The notes under the pieces were generated by a model. That model made no database searches, was not told the DNA's origin, and worked only from the letters and a program-made list of their open reading frames with translations. Positions 33,114 through 41,631 of a stretch of DNA of 64,000 nt are shown piece by piece. How positions within the stretch are numbered: position 1 is the stretch's first letter; each line of letters starts with the position of its first letter. Source of the DNA: Streptomyces roseofulvus (GTDB taxonomy: Bacteria > Actinomycetota > Actinomycetes > Streptomycetales > Streptomycetaceae); contig NZ_BAAAWE010000001.1 in assembly GCF_039534915.1 (NCBI RefSeq), positions 5,766,001-5,830,000 of the forward strand, written 5' to 3'. The position numbers and the translations under genes were made by a program.

Positions 33114-34484
33114 TCAGAGCTTGGTCCACGCCTCGGTGAGCACGTTGCGCAGGATGCCCTCGATCTCGTCGAAGGTGCCCTGGTCGGCGATGAGCGGCGG
33201 GGCCAGCTGGATGACCGGGTCGCCGCGGTCGTCGGCGCGGCAGTACAGGCCGGCGTCGTACAGCGCCTTGGAGAGGAAGCCGTACAGGACGCGCTCCACC
33301 TCCTCGTCGTTGAAGGACTCCTTGGTGGCCTTGTCCTTGACGAGCTCGATGCCGTAGAAGAAGCCGTTGCCGCGGACGTCGCCGACGATCGGGAGGTCGT
33401 GCAGCTTCTTCAGGGTGTCGAAGAAGTTGCCCTCCTGGTCGAGGACGTGCTGGTTCAGGCCTTCCTTGTCGAAGATGTCCAGGTTGGCGAGCGCGACCGC
33501 CGAGGACACCGGGTGGCCACCGAAGGTGTAGCCGTGCAGGAAGGTGTTGTCGCCCTTGTAGAACGGCTCCGCGATGCGGTCCGAGATGATGCAGGCGCCG
33601 ATCGGGGAGTAGCCCGAGGTCATGCCCTTGGCGCAGGTGATCATGTCGGGCACGTAGCCGAACTTGTCACAGGCGAACATCGTGCCGAGGCGGCCGAAGG
33701 CGCAGATCGTCTCGTCGGAGACGAGGAGCACGTCGTACTGGTCGCAGATCTCGCGGACCCGCTGGAAGTACCCGGGCGGCGGCGGGAAGCAGCCACCGGC
33801 GTTCTGCACCGGCTCCAGGAAGACGGCCGCGACGGTGTCGGGGCCCTCGAAGAGGATCTGGGCCTCGATCTGGTCGGCGGCCCAGCGGCCGAAGGCCTCC
33901 GGGTCGTCGCCGAAGATCGGGGCGCGGTAGATGTTGGTGTTCGGCACCTTGTGCGCGCCGGGGACCAGCGGCTCGAAGGGGGCCTTCAGGGCCGGCAGGC
34001 CGGTGATGGAGAGGGCGCCCTGCGGGGTGCCGTGGTAGGCGACCGCACGCGAGATGACCTTGTACTTGGTGTGCTTGCCCTGCAGCTTGAAGTACTGCTT
34101 GGCGAGCTTCCACGCGGTCTCGACGGCCTCGCCGCCACCGGTGGTGAAGAAGACCTTGTTGAGGTCGCCCGGGGCGTAGTCCGCGAGGCGCTCGGCGAGC
34201 TCGACGGCCTTCGGGTGGGCGTAGGACCACACCGGGAAGAAGGCGAGCTCCTGGGCCTGCTTGTACGCGACCTCGGCCAGCTCCTGGCGGCCGTGGCCGG
34301 CGTTGACCACGAAGAGGCCCGCGAGACCGTCGAGGTAGCGCTTGCCCTTGTCGTCGAAGATGTAGGTGCCCTCACCGCGGACGATGGTGGGGACGGGGCT
34401 GTTCTCGTACGACGACATGCGGGTGAAGTGCATCCACAGGTGGTCGTAGGCGGACTTTGACAGGTCGCTGCGGGACTGGGTCAC
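33114..34484 (-). CDS. Class III PLP aminotransferase, probably polyamine (putrescine) aminotransferase
   Basis: The 456-aa protein has the class III fold with PLP lysine in DMITCAKGMTSGYSP near residue 284 and VVNAGHGRQELAEVA near 51. It resembles omega-amino acid/putrescine aminotransferases (SpuC, PatA). An Lrp regulator precedes it, and an aldehyde dehydrogenase gene is divergent, so it probably removes the amino group of putrescine or a similar polyamine to give an aminoaldehyde for that dehydrogenase. GTG 34484 begins 2 nt after the Lrp stop, giving the N-terminus MTQSRSDLSKSAYDH. Confidence 0.88.
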   Translation of the reverse strand: MTQSRSDLSKSAYDHLWMHFTRMSSYENSPVPTIVRGEGTYIFDDKGKRYLDGLAGLFVVNAGHGRQELAEVAYKQAQELAFFPVWSYAHPKAVELAERLADYAPGDLNKVFFTTGGGEAVETAWKLAKQYFKLQGKHTKYKVISRAVAYHGTPQGALSITGLPALKAPFEPLVPGAHKVPNTNIYRAPIFGDDPEAFGRWAADQIEAQILFEGPDTVAAVFLEPVQNAGGCFPPPPGYFQRVREICDQYDVLLVSDETICAFGRLGTMFACDKFGYVPDMITCAKGMTSGYSPIGACIISDRIAEPFYKGDNTFLHGYTFGGHPVSSAVALANLDIFDKEGLNQHVLDQEGNFFDTLKKLHDLPIVGDVRGNGFFYGIELVKDKATKESFNDEEVERVLYGFLSKALYDAGLYCRADDRGDPVIQLAPPLIADQGTFDEIEGILRNVLTEAWTKL

Positions 34485-34486
34485 GG

Positions 34487-34993
34487 TTATCGGGTTCCCC
34501 ACATATAGGTCTGCTTCTTGAGCTTCAGGTAAACGAAGCTCTCGGTGGAGCGCACGCCGGGGAGCGTGCGGATCCGCTTGTTGATCACTTCCAGAAGGTG
34601 GTCGTCGTCCTCGCAGACGATCTCCACCATCAGGTCGAACGAGCCCGCGGTCATCACCACGTACTCGCACTCGGGCATGTCCGTCAGCGCTTCCGCGACC
34701 GGATCCAGGTCACCCTCGACGTGGATGCCGACCATCGCCTGTCGCCGGAGGCCCACGGTGAGCGGGTCGGTGACGGCGACGATCTGCATGACGCCCTGGT
34801 CGAGGAGCTTCTGGACGCGCTGCCGCACGGCCGCTTCGGAGAGGCCGACGGCCTTGCCGATCGCGGCGTAGGGACGGCGGCCGTCCTCCTGCAGCTGCTC
34901 GATGATCGCCAGGGAGACGGCGTCGATCGTCGGGGACGAACCGGTTCCGGTTCTGGAGTCTGTGCTTCGACTGGCCACGACTTCACTGTGCAC
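34487..34993 (-). CDS. Lrp/AsnC family transcriptional regulator
   Basis: The 168-aa protein has an N-terminal helix-turn-helix (RPYAAIGKAVGLSEAAVRQRV near residue 47) and a C-terminal RAM/ligand domain (EYVVMTAGSFDLMVEIVCED). It ends in KKQTYMWGTR. It heads the aminotransferase unit and is divergent from the aldehyde dehydrogenase gene, the usual position for a local regulator sensing an amine or amino acid. The GTG start at 34993 gives MHSEVVASRS; no strong ribosome site is visible. Confidence 0.88.
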   Translation of the reverse strand: MHSEVVASRSTDSRTGTGSSPTIDAVSLAIIEQLQEDGRRPYAAIGKAVGLSEAAVRQRVQKLLDQGVMQIVAVTDPLTVGLRRQAMVGIHVEGDLDPVAEALTDMPECEYVVMTAGSFDLMVEIVCEDDDHLLEVINKRIRTLPGVRSTESFVYLKLKKQTYMWGTR

Positions 34994-34998
34994 CGAGA

Positions 34999-35012
34999 TG
35001 CGCAGTCGCGCA
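34999..35012. promoter_or_regulatory. Candidate Lrp autoregulatory operator
   Basis: TGCGC-AGTC-GCGCA is a perfect inverted repeat 6 nt upstream of the lrp start codon. A second pair of arms, TCGCAC and GTGCGA around 35139-35156, lies nearer the divergent dehydrogenase gene. Binding by this Lrp is inferred from position only. Confidence 0.3.
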
Positions 35013-35086
35013 ACCCCGGAGCGATGTAATTCGTTGTCGTGAACCCTTGAAGGCACTGAATCCGAAGTCGAGGGGGCCTGGGGCTG

Positions 35087-35114
35087 TTGAAAGCGTCAGC
35101 CGAACAAGTAGGCT
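35087..35114 (+). promoter_or_regulatory. Vegetative-type promoter of the aldehyde dehydrogenase gene
   Basis: TTGAAA (35087-35092), a 16-nt spacer and TAGGCT (35109-35114) match the main Streptomyces promoter pattern. Transcription would start near 35121, leaving about 60 nt of leader before the GTG at 35184. Confidence 0.6.
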
Positions 35115-35183
35115 GGGGTGTCTCACCCATCGGGACGTCGCACAAGGTCGTGCGAAGACAGAACGTGACAGGAGGGGTGGCAA

Positions 35184-36620
35184 GTGACCACCGAGCTGCG
35201 CCGGCTGCGTAACTACATCGACGGAGAGTTCCGCGACGCGGCCGACGGCCGCACCATCGAGGTGATCAACCCGGCCACCGGCGAGGCCTACGCGACCTCC
35301 CCGCTCTCGGGCCAGGCCGACGTCGACGCCGCCATGGAGGCCGCCGCGGCCGCCTTCCCCGCCTGGCGCGACACCACGCCGTCCGAGCGCCAGAAGGTGC
35401 TCCTCAAGATCGCCGACGCCTTCGAGGAGCGCGCAGAGGAGCTCATCGCCGCCGAGGTCGAGAACACCGGCAAGCCGGTCGCCCTCACCGCGAGCGAGGA
35501 GATCCCGCCGATGGTGGACCAGATCCGCTTCTTCGCGGGTGCCGCCCGGCTGCTCGAGGGCCGTTCGGCCGGCGAGTACATGGAGGGCATGACCTCCATC
35601 ATCCGCCGCGAGCCGGTCGGCGTCTGCGCGCAGGTCGCGCCGTGGAACTACCCGATGATGATGGCCGTGTGGAAGTTCGCCCCGGCCCTCGCCGCGGGCA
35701 ACACGGTCGTCCTCAAGCCCTCGGACACCACCCCGGCCTCCACGGTCCTGATGGCCGAGATCATCGGTTCCATCGTCCCCAAGGGCGTCTTCAACGTCAT
35801 CTGCGGCGACCGCGAGACCGGCCGCGCCATGGTCGAGCACCCGACCCCGGCGATGGCCTCCATCACCGGCTCCGTCCGCGCCGGCATGCAGGTCGCCGAG
35901 TCGGCGGCCAAGGACGTCAAGCGCGTCCACCTGGAGCTGGGCGGCAAGGCCCCGGTCGTGGTCTTCGAGGACACCGACATCGAGAAGGCCGTCGAGGACA
36001 TCTCCGTCGCCGGCTTCTTCAACGCCGGCCAGGACTGCACCGCCGCCACCCGCGTGCTCGTCCACGAGTCCATCCACGACGAGTTCGTCGCCGCCCTCGC
36101 CAAGGCCGCCACCGACACCAAGACGGGGCAGCCGGACGACGAGGACGTGCTCTACGGCCCGCTGAACAACGCCAACCAGCTGAAGCAGGTCGCCGGCTTC
36201 ATCGACCGCCTCCCGGCCCACGCCAAGGTCGAGGCCGGCGGCCACCGCGTCGGCGACAAGGGCTACTTCTACGCCCCGACCGTCGTCTCCGGCCTGAAGC
36301 AGGACGACGAGATCGTCCAGAACGAGGTCTTCGGCCCGGTCATCACCGTCCAGTCCTTCACGGACGAGGCCCAGGCCCTGGAGTTCGCCAACGGCGTCGA
36401 GTACGCCCTCGCCTCCTCCGTCTGGACCAAGGACCACCAGCGCGCCATGCGCATGTCCCGCTCGCTCGACTTCGGCTGCGTGTGGATCAACACCCACATC
36501 CCGCTGGTCGCCGAGATGCCGCACGGCGGCTTCAAGAAGTCCGGCTACGGCAAGGACCTCTCCGCGTACGGCTTCGAGGACTACACCCGCATCAAGCACG
36601 TGATGACCTCCCTGGGCTGA
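35184..36620 (+). CDS. Aldehyde dehydrogenase, probably gamma-aminobutyraldehyde dehydrogenase
   Basis: The 478-aa protein is a classic NAD(P)-dependent aldehyde dehydrogenase, with VAPWNYPMMMAVWKFAPAL near residue 152, catalytic Glu in LELGGKAPV near 250 and catalytic Cys in NAGQDCTAATR near 284. The sequence is close to PatD/PuuC-type enzymes that oxidise aminobutyraldehyde to GABA. It is divergent from the Lrp-aminotransferase pair, which would supply its substrate. The GTG follows AGGAGGGG. A strong terminator follows, so it is a one-gene unit. Confidence 0.9.
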   Translation: MTTELRRLRNYIDGEFRDAADGRTIEVINPATGEAYATSPLSGQADVDAAMEAAAAAFPAWRDTTPSERQKVLLKIADAFEERAEELIAAEVENTGKPVALTASEEIPPMVDQIRFFAGAARLLEGRSAGEYMEGMTSIIRREPVGVCAQVAPWNYPMMMAVWKFAPALAAGNTVVLKPSDTTPASTVLMAEIIGSIVPKGVFNVICGDRETGRAMVEHPTPAMASITGSVRAGMQVAESAAKDVKRVHLELGGKAPVVVFEDTDIEKAVEDISVAGFFNAGQDCTAATRVLVHESIHDEFVAALAKAATDTKTGQPDDEDVLYGPLNNANQLKQVAGFIDRLPAHAKVEAGGHRVGDKGYFYAPTVVSGLKQDDEIVQNEVFGPVITVQSFTDEAQALEFANGVEYALASSVWTKDHQRAMRMSRSLDFGCVWINTHIPLVAEMPHGGFKKSGYGKDLSAYGFEDYTRIKHVMTSLG

Positions 36621-36637
36621 TCCCTCCCCGGACCCCC

Positions 36638-36680
36638 GCGCGGCCCCGACACCTTGATCGACAAGGTGTCGGGGCCGCGC
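36638..36680 (+). terminator. Strong terminator after the aldehyde dehydrogenase gene
   Basis: An 18-bp perfect stem has arms 36638-36655 (GCGCGGCCCCGACACCTT) and 36663-36680 with a 7-nt loop, 17 nt past the stop codon. TCCGTCG follows. Confidence 0.9.
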
Positions 36681-36740
36681 TCCGTCGCTCGACGGAGCGT
36701 CCATTGCGGGGGCCCTGAGCCGGACGGGAGGCTTCGTCGG

Positions 36741-37928
36741 GTGAGAGCCATCGCCAGGAAGCCCCTCCCTCGCCGGTCCCTCCTCCGCGGCCTCGGCGCC
36801 GCAGGAGCCGGCGGCATGCTCGCCGCCTGCGGCGTGCGGCCCGCCTACGTCCCCGAGGGCGAGCGGTCCGGCCGTGACCTGTCCGGCCGCGAGCCGAGCC
36901 TCACCTTCGCCAACTGGCCGCTCTACATCGACACCGACGACGCCGATCCGGGGCGGCGGCCCACCCTCGACGCCTTCCGGAAGCGGACCGGGATCTCCGT
37001 CCGCTACACCGAGGAGATCAACGACAACGACGAGTTCTTCGGCAAGGTCGGCCCCGCCCTCATGAACGGCCAGGCCGCCGACCGCGACCTGATCGTCGTC
37101 AGCGACTGGATGGCCGCCCGCTTCGTCCGCCTCGGCTGGGTCCAGAAGATGGACCGCGCCGCCCAGTCCCACGTCGCCGGCCACCTCGACCCCCAGCTGC
37201 GCCGCCCCGCCTTCGACCCCGGCCGGCTCCACACCGTGCCCTGGCAGTCCGGCATCACCGGCATCGCCTACAACCGGCGCGCGCTCGGCCGGGAACTGCG
37301 CTCCACCCGCCAGCTGTGGGACGCCGACCTGCGCGGCAAGGTCACCCTCCTCTCCGGCCTCGACGAGGCCGTCGCCCTGCTCATGCAGGCCAACGGCGCC
37401 GACGTCACCCGCTGGACCCAGGACGACTTCCACACCGTCTGCGACCAGGTCGAGAAGCTGGTGCGGGAGAAGCACATCCGCCGCTTCACCGGCAACGACT
37501 ACATCAAGGACCTCTCCAGCGGCGACGTCCTCGCCTGCCAGGCGTACTCCGGCGACGTCATCCAGCTCCAGGCCGACGACCCCGACATCGAGTTCGTCGT
37601 CCCCGAGGAGGGCGGCGAGCTGTGGGCCGAGTCGCTGATGATCCCCAACCTCGCCCGCCACAAGGCCAACGCCGAGCGGCTGGTCGACTACTACTACGAG
37701 CCCGAGGTCGCCGCCGAACTCGCCGCCTGGGTCAACTACGTCTGCCCCGTCCCGGCCGCCCAGGCCGTCCTCGCCGACTCCGGCGACGCGGAACTGGCCG
37801 CGCTCGCCGAGGACCCGCTGATCTTCCCCGACCGCGAGATGCGCGGCCGGCTCGCCATCGCCCGCGACATCACCTCGGCGGAACGCCGGACCATGGCCCA
37901 GCGGTGGAACGCCCTCGTCGGGCTGTGA
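36741..37928 (+). CDS. Orphan PotD-like polyamine-binding lipoprotein (Tat-type signal)
   Basis: The 395-aa protein has a Tat-like N-terminus PRRSLLRG (Arg11-Arg12) and a lipobox LAAC (Cys30), so it is probably exported folded and lipid-anchored. The mature part is PotD-like: LTFANWPLYIDTDD near residue 54, RFTGNDYIKDLSSGD near 250, and WVNYVCPVPAAQAVL near 333. It has no permease or ATPase genes beside it and may feed the PotABC encoded 11 kb away. GTG 36741 follows GGGAGG at 9 nt. Confidence 0.85.
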   Translation: MRAIARKPLPRRSLLRGLGAAGAGGMLAACGVRPAYVPEGERSGRDLSGREPSLTFANWPLYIDTDDADPGRRPTLDAFRKRTGISVRYTEEINDNDEFFGKVGPALMNGQAADRDLIVVSDWMAARFVRLGWVQKMDRAAQSHVAGHLDPQLRRPAFDPGRLHTVPWQSGITGIAYNRRALGRELRSTRQLWDADLRGKVTLLSGLDEAVALLMQANGADVTRWTQDDFHTVCDQVEKLVREKHIRRFTGNDYIKDLSSGDVLACQAYSGDVIQLQADDPDIEFVVPEEGGELWAESLMIPNLARHKANAERLVDYYYEPEVAAELAAWVNYVCPVPAAQAVLADSGDAELAALAEDPLIFPDREMRGRLAIARDITSAERRTMAQRWNALVGL

Positions 37929-37962
37929 GCGGGGGCGGGGCGAGACCGGCGCCCCCTGTTTC

Positions 37963-37989
37963 TGAACGCGTTCAAGAGGGGCGTACGCT
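37963..37989 (+). promoter_or_regulatory. Promoter with palindromic operator, leaderless transcript
   Basis: TGAACGCGTTCA (37963-37974) is a perfect 12-bp palindrome located where the -35/spacer should be. TACGCT (37984-37989) is a good -10 box, and the expected start about 7 nt later falls on the ATG at 37996, so the message would be leaderless. A dimeric repressor such as a TetR protein bound there would block the promoter. Confidence 0.5.
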
Positions 37990-37995
37990 ACCCCC

Positions 37996-38544
37996 ATGAG
38001 CGACTCGAACGGGCCGAGAGCCCTTCTCGCGCGGATCCGCGCATGGCTGATCCTCTTCGTCGTCTGCCTCGTCCTGAGCGGGGCCACCGCCTTCCCGCTC
38101 GTCACCGAACTCCGCTGGCTCGACTCCTCGCTGACCGGCTGGGCCGCGCCCGTCGCGGACGCCCTCCCCGGCCTCGCCGAGTGGATCCACAAGGTGGCCG
38201 GCGGGGTCGAGACGGCCGGCGCCGACGCCCCGTACCTCCTCTACGGCACCGACTGGCTGGCCTTCGCCCACCTCGTCATCGCCGTCGCCTTCTACGGGCC
38301 CTACCGCGACCCGGTCCGCAACATCTGGGTCGTCGAGTTCGGCATGATCGCCTGCGTCGGCATCATCCCCCTCGCCCTGATCTGCGGGCCGATCCGGGAC
38401 ATCCCCTTCTGGTGGTCGGTCATCGACATGTCCTTCGGGGTCTTCGGCATCCTGCCGCTGCTCCACGTCCGCCGGCTCATCAAGCGTCTTGAGGCCGCCC
38501 AGGGCGGCGTCACTCCGACGGCAGCCCGTACGTCGCCAGCATGA
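37996..38544 (+). CDS. Conserved four-helix membrane protein, function unknown
   Basis: The 182-aa protein has hydrophobic segments near residues 16-36 (AWLILFVVCLVLSGATAFPL), 85-100, 113-133 and 138-155, separated by short charged loops; EWIHKVAGGVETAGADAPYL lies outside the first pair. I do not recognise a functional motif. It has its own operator-bearing promoter, and its 3' end overlaps the opposite-strand serine hydrolase gene by 35 nt. It is not obviously part of polyamine metabolism. Confidence 0.75.
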   Translation: MSDSNGPRALLARIRAWLILFVVCLVLSGATAFPLVTELRWLDSSLTGWAAPVADALPGLAEWIHKVAGGVETAGADAPYLLYGTDWLAFAHLVIAVAFYGPYRDPVRNIWVVEFGMIACVGIIPLALICGPIRDIPFWWSVIDMSFGVFGILPLLHVRRLIKRLEAAQGGVTPTAARTSPA

Positions 38545-39679
38545 GCTCCAGGGCCGTGCGGTTCATCTCCTGGCCCTTCGCGTCCGTCGAGTTGACGCTG
38601 TACACCAGGGTCCGCTCCCCGTGGCGGGTCGAGGCGATGGCCGCGTTGTAGCCCCAGCGGCCGCCGGTCTTGCCCCACACCTCGCGCCCGCCCAGCCTCT
38701 TCATCGACAGGCCGGCGGAATACGCCGCCGGCTCGCCGGAGCCGAAGTCGGTCACCTCCGGCAGCGTGAACATCTCCTCCAGGAGCGGGCCGCGCACCAC
38801 CCGGCCGGCGAACAGGGCCCGGGTGAACCGCTCCAGGTCCGCCGTGGTCGAGACCAGGTCGCCGGCCGCCCAGCCGTCCGTGACGCCCCACACCGATACG
38901 TCCCGCAGCCCGGTCGTCCCGTCGTCCAGCCGCATCAACTGGTAGCCGTGGTTGTGCGGGCCCCGGATCGCGGGCTCCCGGCCGGGGGAGTAGGTGTCCC
39001 GCAGCCCGAGCGGGCGCAGGATCCGGCGCTCCAGCTGCTCCTCGTACGGGTCGCCCGTCACCCGCTCCACGATCAGCCCGGCGATCGTGTAGCCGATGTT
39101 CAGATAGTGCTGGCGGGTGCCGGGGCGGAACTCCCGCGCCTTCGCGGTCGCCCGGCGGACCACCTCCTCCGGCTCGTGCACCTCGAAGCGGCGCTCGTAC
39201 CACTCCTCCACGGTCTCGCCCGGCATGCCCGCCGCCGGGATGCCGTGCGTGTGGTTCAGCAGCTGGCGGACCGTCACCGTCGCGTACCGGCCCGGGATCA
39301 GCTCCGGGAGGTACGAGCGGGCCGTGCGGTCCAGGTCGATCCGGCCCTCGGAGGCCAGCTGGAGCACGGTCGCCGCCGTGAACACCTTCGTCACCGAACC
39401 CGCCCGGAAGCGGGCCGCCGGATCGGCCGCCGCCCCCGACTCCAGGTCGTGCACGCCCGCGCTGCCCGCCCAGCTCCCCTCGGTGCCGCCGATCCGGACC
39501 AGCGCCGCCGTCGCGTCCGCGCGCGGCAGCCCCGCGATCACCGCCGACAGATCGGGACCGGCCGGCGCCGCCGCGGCCGGCGGGGCCGGTTCGGCGAAGG
39601 CGGGGGCGAGGGTGAGGGGGCCCGCGGCGACGCCCAGGACCAGGGCGGCGGCGAGCAGGGCGCGGGTGGACTTCTTCAT
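38510..39679 (-). CDS. Secreted serine hydrolase, class C beta-lactamase/DD-peptidase family
   Basis: The 389-aa protein has a Sec signal peptide (RALLAALVLGVAAG to about residue 29). It also has the penicillin-recognising fold with SVTK near residue 93 (nucleophile Ser and Lys), YLN near 191 in place of YxN, and KTGG near 335. The family includes D-alanyl-D-alanine carboxypeptidases, esterases and beta-lactamases; no sub-activity can be assigned. ATG 39679 follows GGGAG at 6 nt. It is downstream of the response regulator gene but separated by 120 nt. Confidence 0.85.
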   Translation of the reverse strand: MKKSTRALLAAALVLGVAAGPLTLAPAFAEPAPPAAAAPAGPDLSAVIAGLPRADATAALVRIGGTEGSWAGSAGVHDLESGAAADPAARFRAGSVTKVFTAATVLQLASEGRIDLDRTARSYLPELIPGRYATVTVRQLLNHTHGIPAAGMPGETVEEWYERRFEVHEPEEVVRRATAKAREFRPGTRQHYLNIGYTIAGLIVERVTGDPYEEQLERRILRPLGLRDTYSPGREPAIRGPHNHGYQLMRLDDGTTGLRDVSVWGVTDGWAAGDLVSTTADLERFTRALFAGRVVRGPLLEEMFTLPEVTDFGSGEPAAYSAGLSMKRLGGREVWGKTGGRWGYNAAIASTRHGERTLVYSVNSTDAKGQEMNRTALELMLATYGLPSE

Positions 39680-39799
39680 GGTCAACTCCCGTGACGTGAG
39701 CCGTTGTTCCGACGACTCCATCCTGCTGACCGGGGGCGGCCGGCGGATCGCCCGCGCCGGCGGTCCCGCCCCGCCCTCCCTCGCCGGAGCGGGGGAGGC

Positions 39800-40483
39800 T
39801 CAGCCGCCCGCGGCTCCCCCGCGCGAGGGAGGCCCCGGCGCCACCAGACCCGTCTCGTAGGCGCAGATCACCGCCTGGATCCGGTCCCGCAGCCCCAGCT
39901 TCGCCAGCACGTTGCCCACATGGGTCTTCACCGTGTGCTCGGAGACCACCAGCTCCGCCGCGATCTCCGCGTTCGACAGGCCCCGCGCGAGCAGCAGCAG
40001 CGTCTCCCGCTCCCGGCCCGTCAGCACGTCCAGGCGCGGATCCGGGGCGACCGGCCGGCGCGGTCCGCCCGCCGTGTACTGCTCCACCAGCCGGCGCGCC
40101 ACCGAGGGCGCGAGGAGCGAGTCGCCCGCCGCCACCACCCGCACCGCGTGCACGAGGTCGTCCCGGCGCACGTCCTTCAGGAGGAAGCCGCTCGCGCCCG
40201 CGTGCAGCGCCTCGTACACGTACGCGTCCGAGTCGAAGGTCGTCAGCATCACCGTCCGGCAGGCGCTCTCCGCGCTGATCGCCCGGCACGCCTCGATGCC
40301 GTCCATCCGCGGCATCCGGATGTCGAGGAGCGCCACGTCCGGCCGGTGGCGCCGCACCGCCTCCACCGCCGCCGCCCCGTCGGGGGCCTCCGCCACCACC
40401 TCGATGTCGTCCTGGACGTCGAGGATCAGCGCGAAGCCGCTGCGGACCAGCTCCTGGTCGTCGGCCACCACCACACGGATCAC
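39800..40483 (-). CDS. NarL/LuxR family response regulator
   Basis: The 227-aa protein has a receiver domain with the phospho-acceptor Asp in VALLDIRMPRMDG near residue 52 and the Lys in LLKDV near 102. A LuxR helix-turn-helix, LSNAEIAAELVVSEHTVKTH, lies near 172. The GTG start overlaps the histidine kinase stop (GTGA), so the pair is made together. Its output is unknown. It ends the five-gene minus-strand unit. Confidence 0.92.
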   Translation of the reverse strand: MIRVVVADDQELVRSGFALILDVQDDIEVVAEAPDGAAAVEAVRRHRPDVALLDIRMPRMDGIEACRAISAESACRTVMLTTFDSDAYVYEALHAGASGFLLKDVRRDDLVHAVRVVAAGDSLLAPSVARRLVEQYTAGGPRRPVAPDPRLDVLTGRERETLLLLARGLSNAEIAAELVVSEHTVKTHVGNVLAKLGLRDRIQAVICAYETGLVAPGPPSRGGAAGG

Positions 40484-41631
40484 CGCTCTCCCACCTCCGC
40501 GGGGGAGGGTACGGGCAGCTCCGCCCGCACCTCGAATCCGGCGCCGTCCGGGCCCGGGCCCGCGGTCGCCGTGCCCTCGTGCGCCGCCGCCCGCTCCCGT
40601 ATCCCGGCCAGACCGTGCCCGGCGGAGCGCCCCGGGGACGGCCGGGGACCCCGCCCGTCGTCGCGCACCAGGACGGTGACCCGGCCGGGGGAGAGGTCGA
40701 CCCGGACCGTGGCGGTACGGGCCCGGGCGTGCCGCACCGTGTTGGTCAGCGCCTCCTGCACGATCCGGTACACCGTCGCCGCGAGCCCCGCGGGCAGCCC
40801 CGCCACCTCCCCCGAGGTCTCGTACCGCACCTCCAGACCGCCGGCCCGCACCCGGTCGAGCAGCGCGGGCAGCTCTGCCGGGCCCGGCTGCGGCGAACGG
40901 CCCCCGCCGCCGTCCTCGTCCCGCAGCACGCCCAGCATCCGCCGCAGCTGGTCCATCGCGTCCCGCCCGGTCGCGGAGATCGCCTCGAAGGCGGCCTCCG
41001 CCCGCTCCGGCGCCTTCCGCACCGCCACCGGACCCGCCTCCGCCTGCACGATCATCAGGCTCACCGCGTGCGACAGGATGTCGTGCATCTCCCGGGCGAT
41101 CCGGGCCCGCTCCCGCGCGGCCGCCCGCTCCGCCTCCACCGCCTGCGCCCGCTGCCGGGCGTCGGTGAGCCGGCCGAAGACATAGGCGGCCCCGAACACG
41201 AAGAGCGAGAAGGTGAGTTCACGGGCCGAGCGGGAGTTGAGCCACACCGACACCGGCACCGACACCAGCATCAGCACCCCCGCCACCGCCCGCTGCCAGG
41301 CCGGCGCCAGCATCGCCACCGTGTGGAGGCACACCAGCCCCTGGTACGGCAGCGGCTGCCCCGGACCGTCGACCGCCAGCCGGTACAGCCCACTGGCCGC
41401 CAGCACCGCGAGCAGCACCGTCATCGGCGCCCGCCGCCGCCACACCAGCGGCAGCACGGTCAGCGTCGTCAGCCCGTACGCCTGCCAGGTCGCCGGCGGC
41501 AGCTCCGGCCCGCGCGGCACCACGAACGGCATCGTCACCGCCGCCTGCACCAGCAGCGCGAGGCCCGCGTCCACCGCCCGCGGATGCGCCGCGCCCCACT
41601 CCCGGGCCTGCGCCACCCCCCGTATCCGCAT
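40480..41631 (-). CDS. Sensor histidine kinase (HisKA_3, NarL-type partner)
   Basis: The 383-aa kinase has about five N-terminal membrane segments with no large extracytoplasmic sensor domain. The phospho-His lies in REMHDILSHAVSLM near residue 183, followed by a HATPase domain (VQEALTNTVRHA near 291, VRDDGRG near 322, GHGLAGIRERA near 334). The ATG shares one base with the TAA of the preceding methyltransferase gene (TAATG), and the regulator gene follows by overlap. Sensing probably happens within or near the membrane. Confidence 0.92.
   Translation of the reverse strand: MRIRGVAQAREWGAAHPRAVDAGLALLVQAAVTMPFVVPRGPELPPATWQAYGLTTLTVLPLVWRRRAPMTVLLAVLAASGLYRLAVDGPGQPLPYQGLVCLHTVAMLAPAWQRAVAGVLMLVSVPVSVWLNSRSARELTFSLFVFGAAYVFGRLTDARQRAQAVEAERAAARERARIAREMHDILSHAVSLMIVQAEAGPVAVRKAPERAEAAFEAISATGRDAMDQLRRMLGVLRDEDGGGGRSPQPGPAELPALLDRVRAGGLEVRYETSGEVAGLPAGLAATVYRIVQEALTNTVRHARARTATVRVDLSPGRVTVLVRDDGRGPRPSPGRSAGHGLAGIRERAAAHEGTATAGPGPDGAGFEVRAELPVPSPAEVGER

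Noticed and set aside
37963..37974. Possible LexA box (GAAC...GTTC)
   Set aside because: The half-sites are 2 bp apart, while Streptomyces LexA sites need 4; a TetR-like operator fits better.
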